NCBI GenBank assembly: GCA_964035545.1
Contig: OZ037772.1
Span: 6,779,889 to 6,843,888 of the forward strand
DNA length: 64,000 bases
Reading direction: 5' to 3'
Origin: Bugula neritina
Lineage: Eukaryota; Bryozoa; Gymnolaemata; Cheilostomatida; Bugulidae
Notes under the pieces: model-generated
The model's input: only the letters and a program-made list of their open reading frames with translations
The model's database searches: none
Told to the model about the DNA's origin: nothing
Translations under genes and position numbers: made by a program
In this document: in pieces, positions 63,905-64,000 of the stretch
Numbering within the stretch: the first letter of the stretch is position 1
How the letters are laid out: every line of letters begins with the position of its first letter

Positions 63905-64000
63905 AGTACAATCGTACCCATTCCAGTTAATAATTATTGAGTTCATTGGTTTGTTGGCAATTGTTCAACCTCATGCTAAATTATAACAAGTAGGCAATAC
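63905..64000. mobile_element. Possible edge of another foldback-family copy
   Basis: The last 30 bases (TGCTAAATTATAACAAGTAGGCAATAC) resemble the family segment GGCTAAACAATCACAAGTAGGCAACAC at 1241-1267. The window ends here, so only a partial, diverged match is visible. Confidence 0.3.

Overview
This is metazoan nuclear DNA: AT-rich, with GT-AG introns, long microsatellites and many transposon families. It has no bacterial features and no recognisable tRNA or rRNA gene. The protein families (an expanded TRIM-NHL-like family, a fucolectin-type fragment, Ty3/gypsy, RTE-like LINE, hAT-like and P/THAP9-like transposons) suggest an invertebrate. I cannot name the species.

The backbone is a tandem array of one gene family on the + strand. 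Each gene has seven coding exons of almost fixed length (164, 160, 181, 200, 277, 669 nt and a last exon of about 130-170 nt). They encode RING finger, B-box 1, B-box 2, a coiled coil in two exons, and a C-terminal NHL/beta-propeller-like domain. Copy A (1-2889) is only the 3' end. Copy B (6049-13214) is full length but has a 4-nt insertion in exon 5 that stops translation before the propeller. Copy C (24908-30360) reads intact, 606 codons. Copy D (36805-51094) also reads intact through its exons, but its introns have been filled by transposons. A remnant of a further copy (31939-32652) lies just after C. Copies B, C and D each follow a long (CT)n tract about 150 nt upstream of the ATG. Further upstream is a recurring element that ends in a splice-donor-like AAAG/GTGAGT and looks like a noncoding first exon. 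Upstream of C and D this element is present several times.

The paralogues act as empty-site controls for the insertions. A hAT-like element (CAGTGG..CAACCT ends, 8-bp duplication) sits at the same place in intron 1 of B and D but not C. A decayed Ty3/gypsy element (43204-48409, tRNA-Leu-type primer site, no integrase) lies 9 bp from exon 5 of D. An RTE-like LINE (52382-55872, minus strand, exact 10-bp duplication) lies in the 3' flank of D. A foldback family with CACAGGATAGTTAAGG ends occurs in A intron 5, in D intron 4 and inside the gypsy element. Copy D is a mosaic: its 5' half resembles B and its 3' half and flank resemble A/C, with the switch in intron 4.

Region by region: 0-5 kb, end of copy A and its 3' flank; 5.4-13.2 kb, copy B; 13.2-24.4 kb, intergenic DNA with possible decayed exons, a lectin-domain relic and tandem duplications carrying first-exon-like units; 24.4-32.7 kb, copy C and the remnant; 32.7-36.7 kb, spacer, a lectin-domain exon and duplicated first-exon-like units; 36.8-56.6 kb, copy D with its transposons; 56.6-61.6 kb, spacer without a recognised gene; 61.7-63.7 kb, minus strand, an internally deleted P-element/THAP9-like transposase around a TAG-rich minisatellite.
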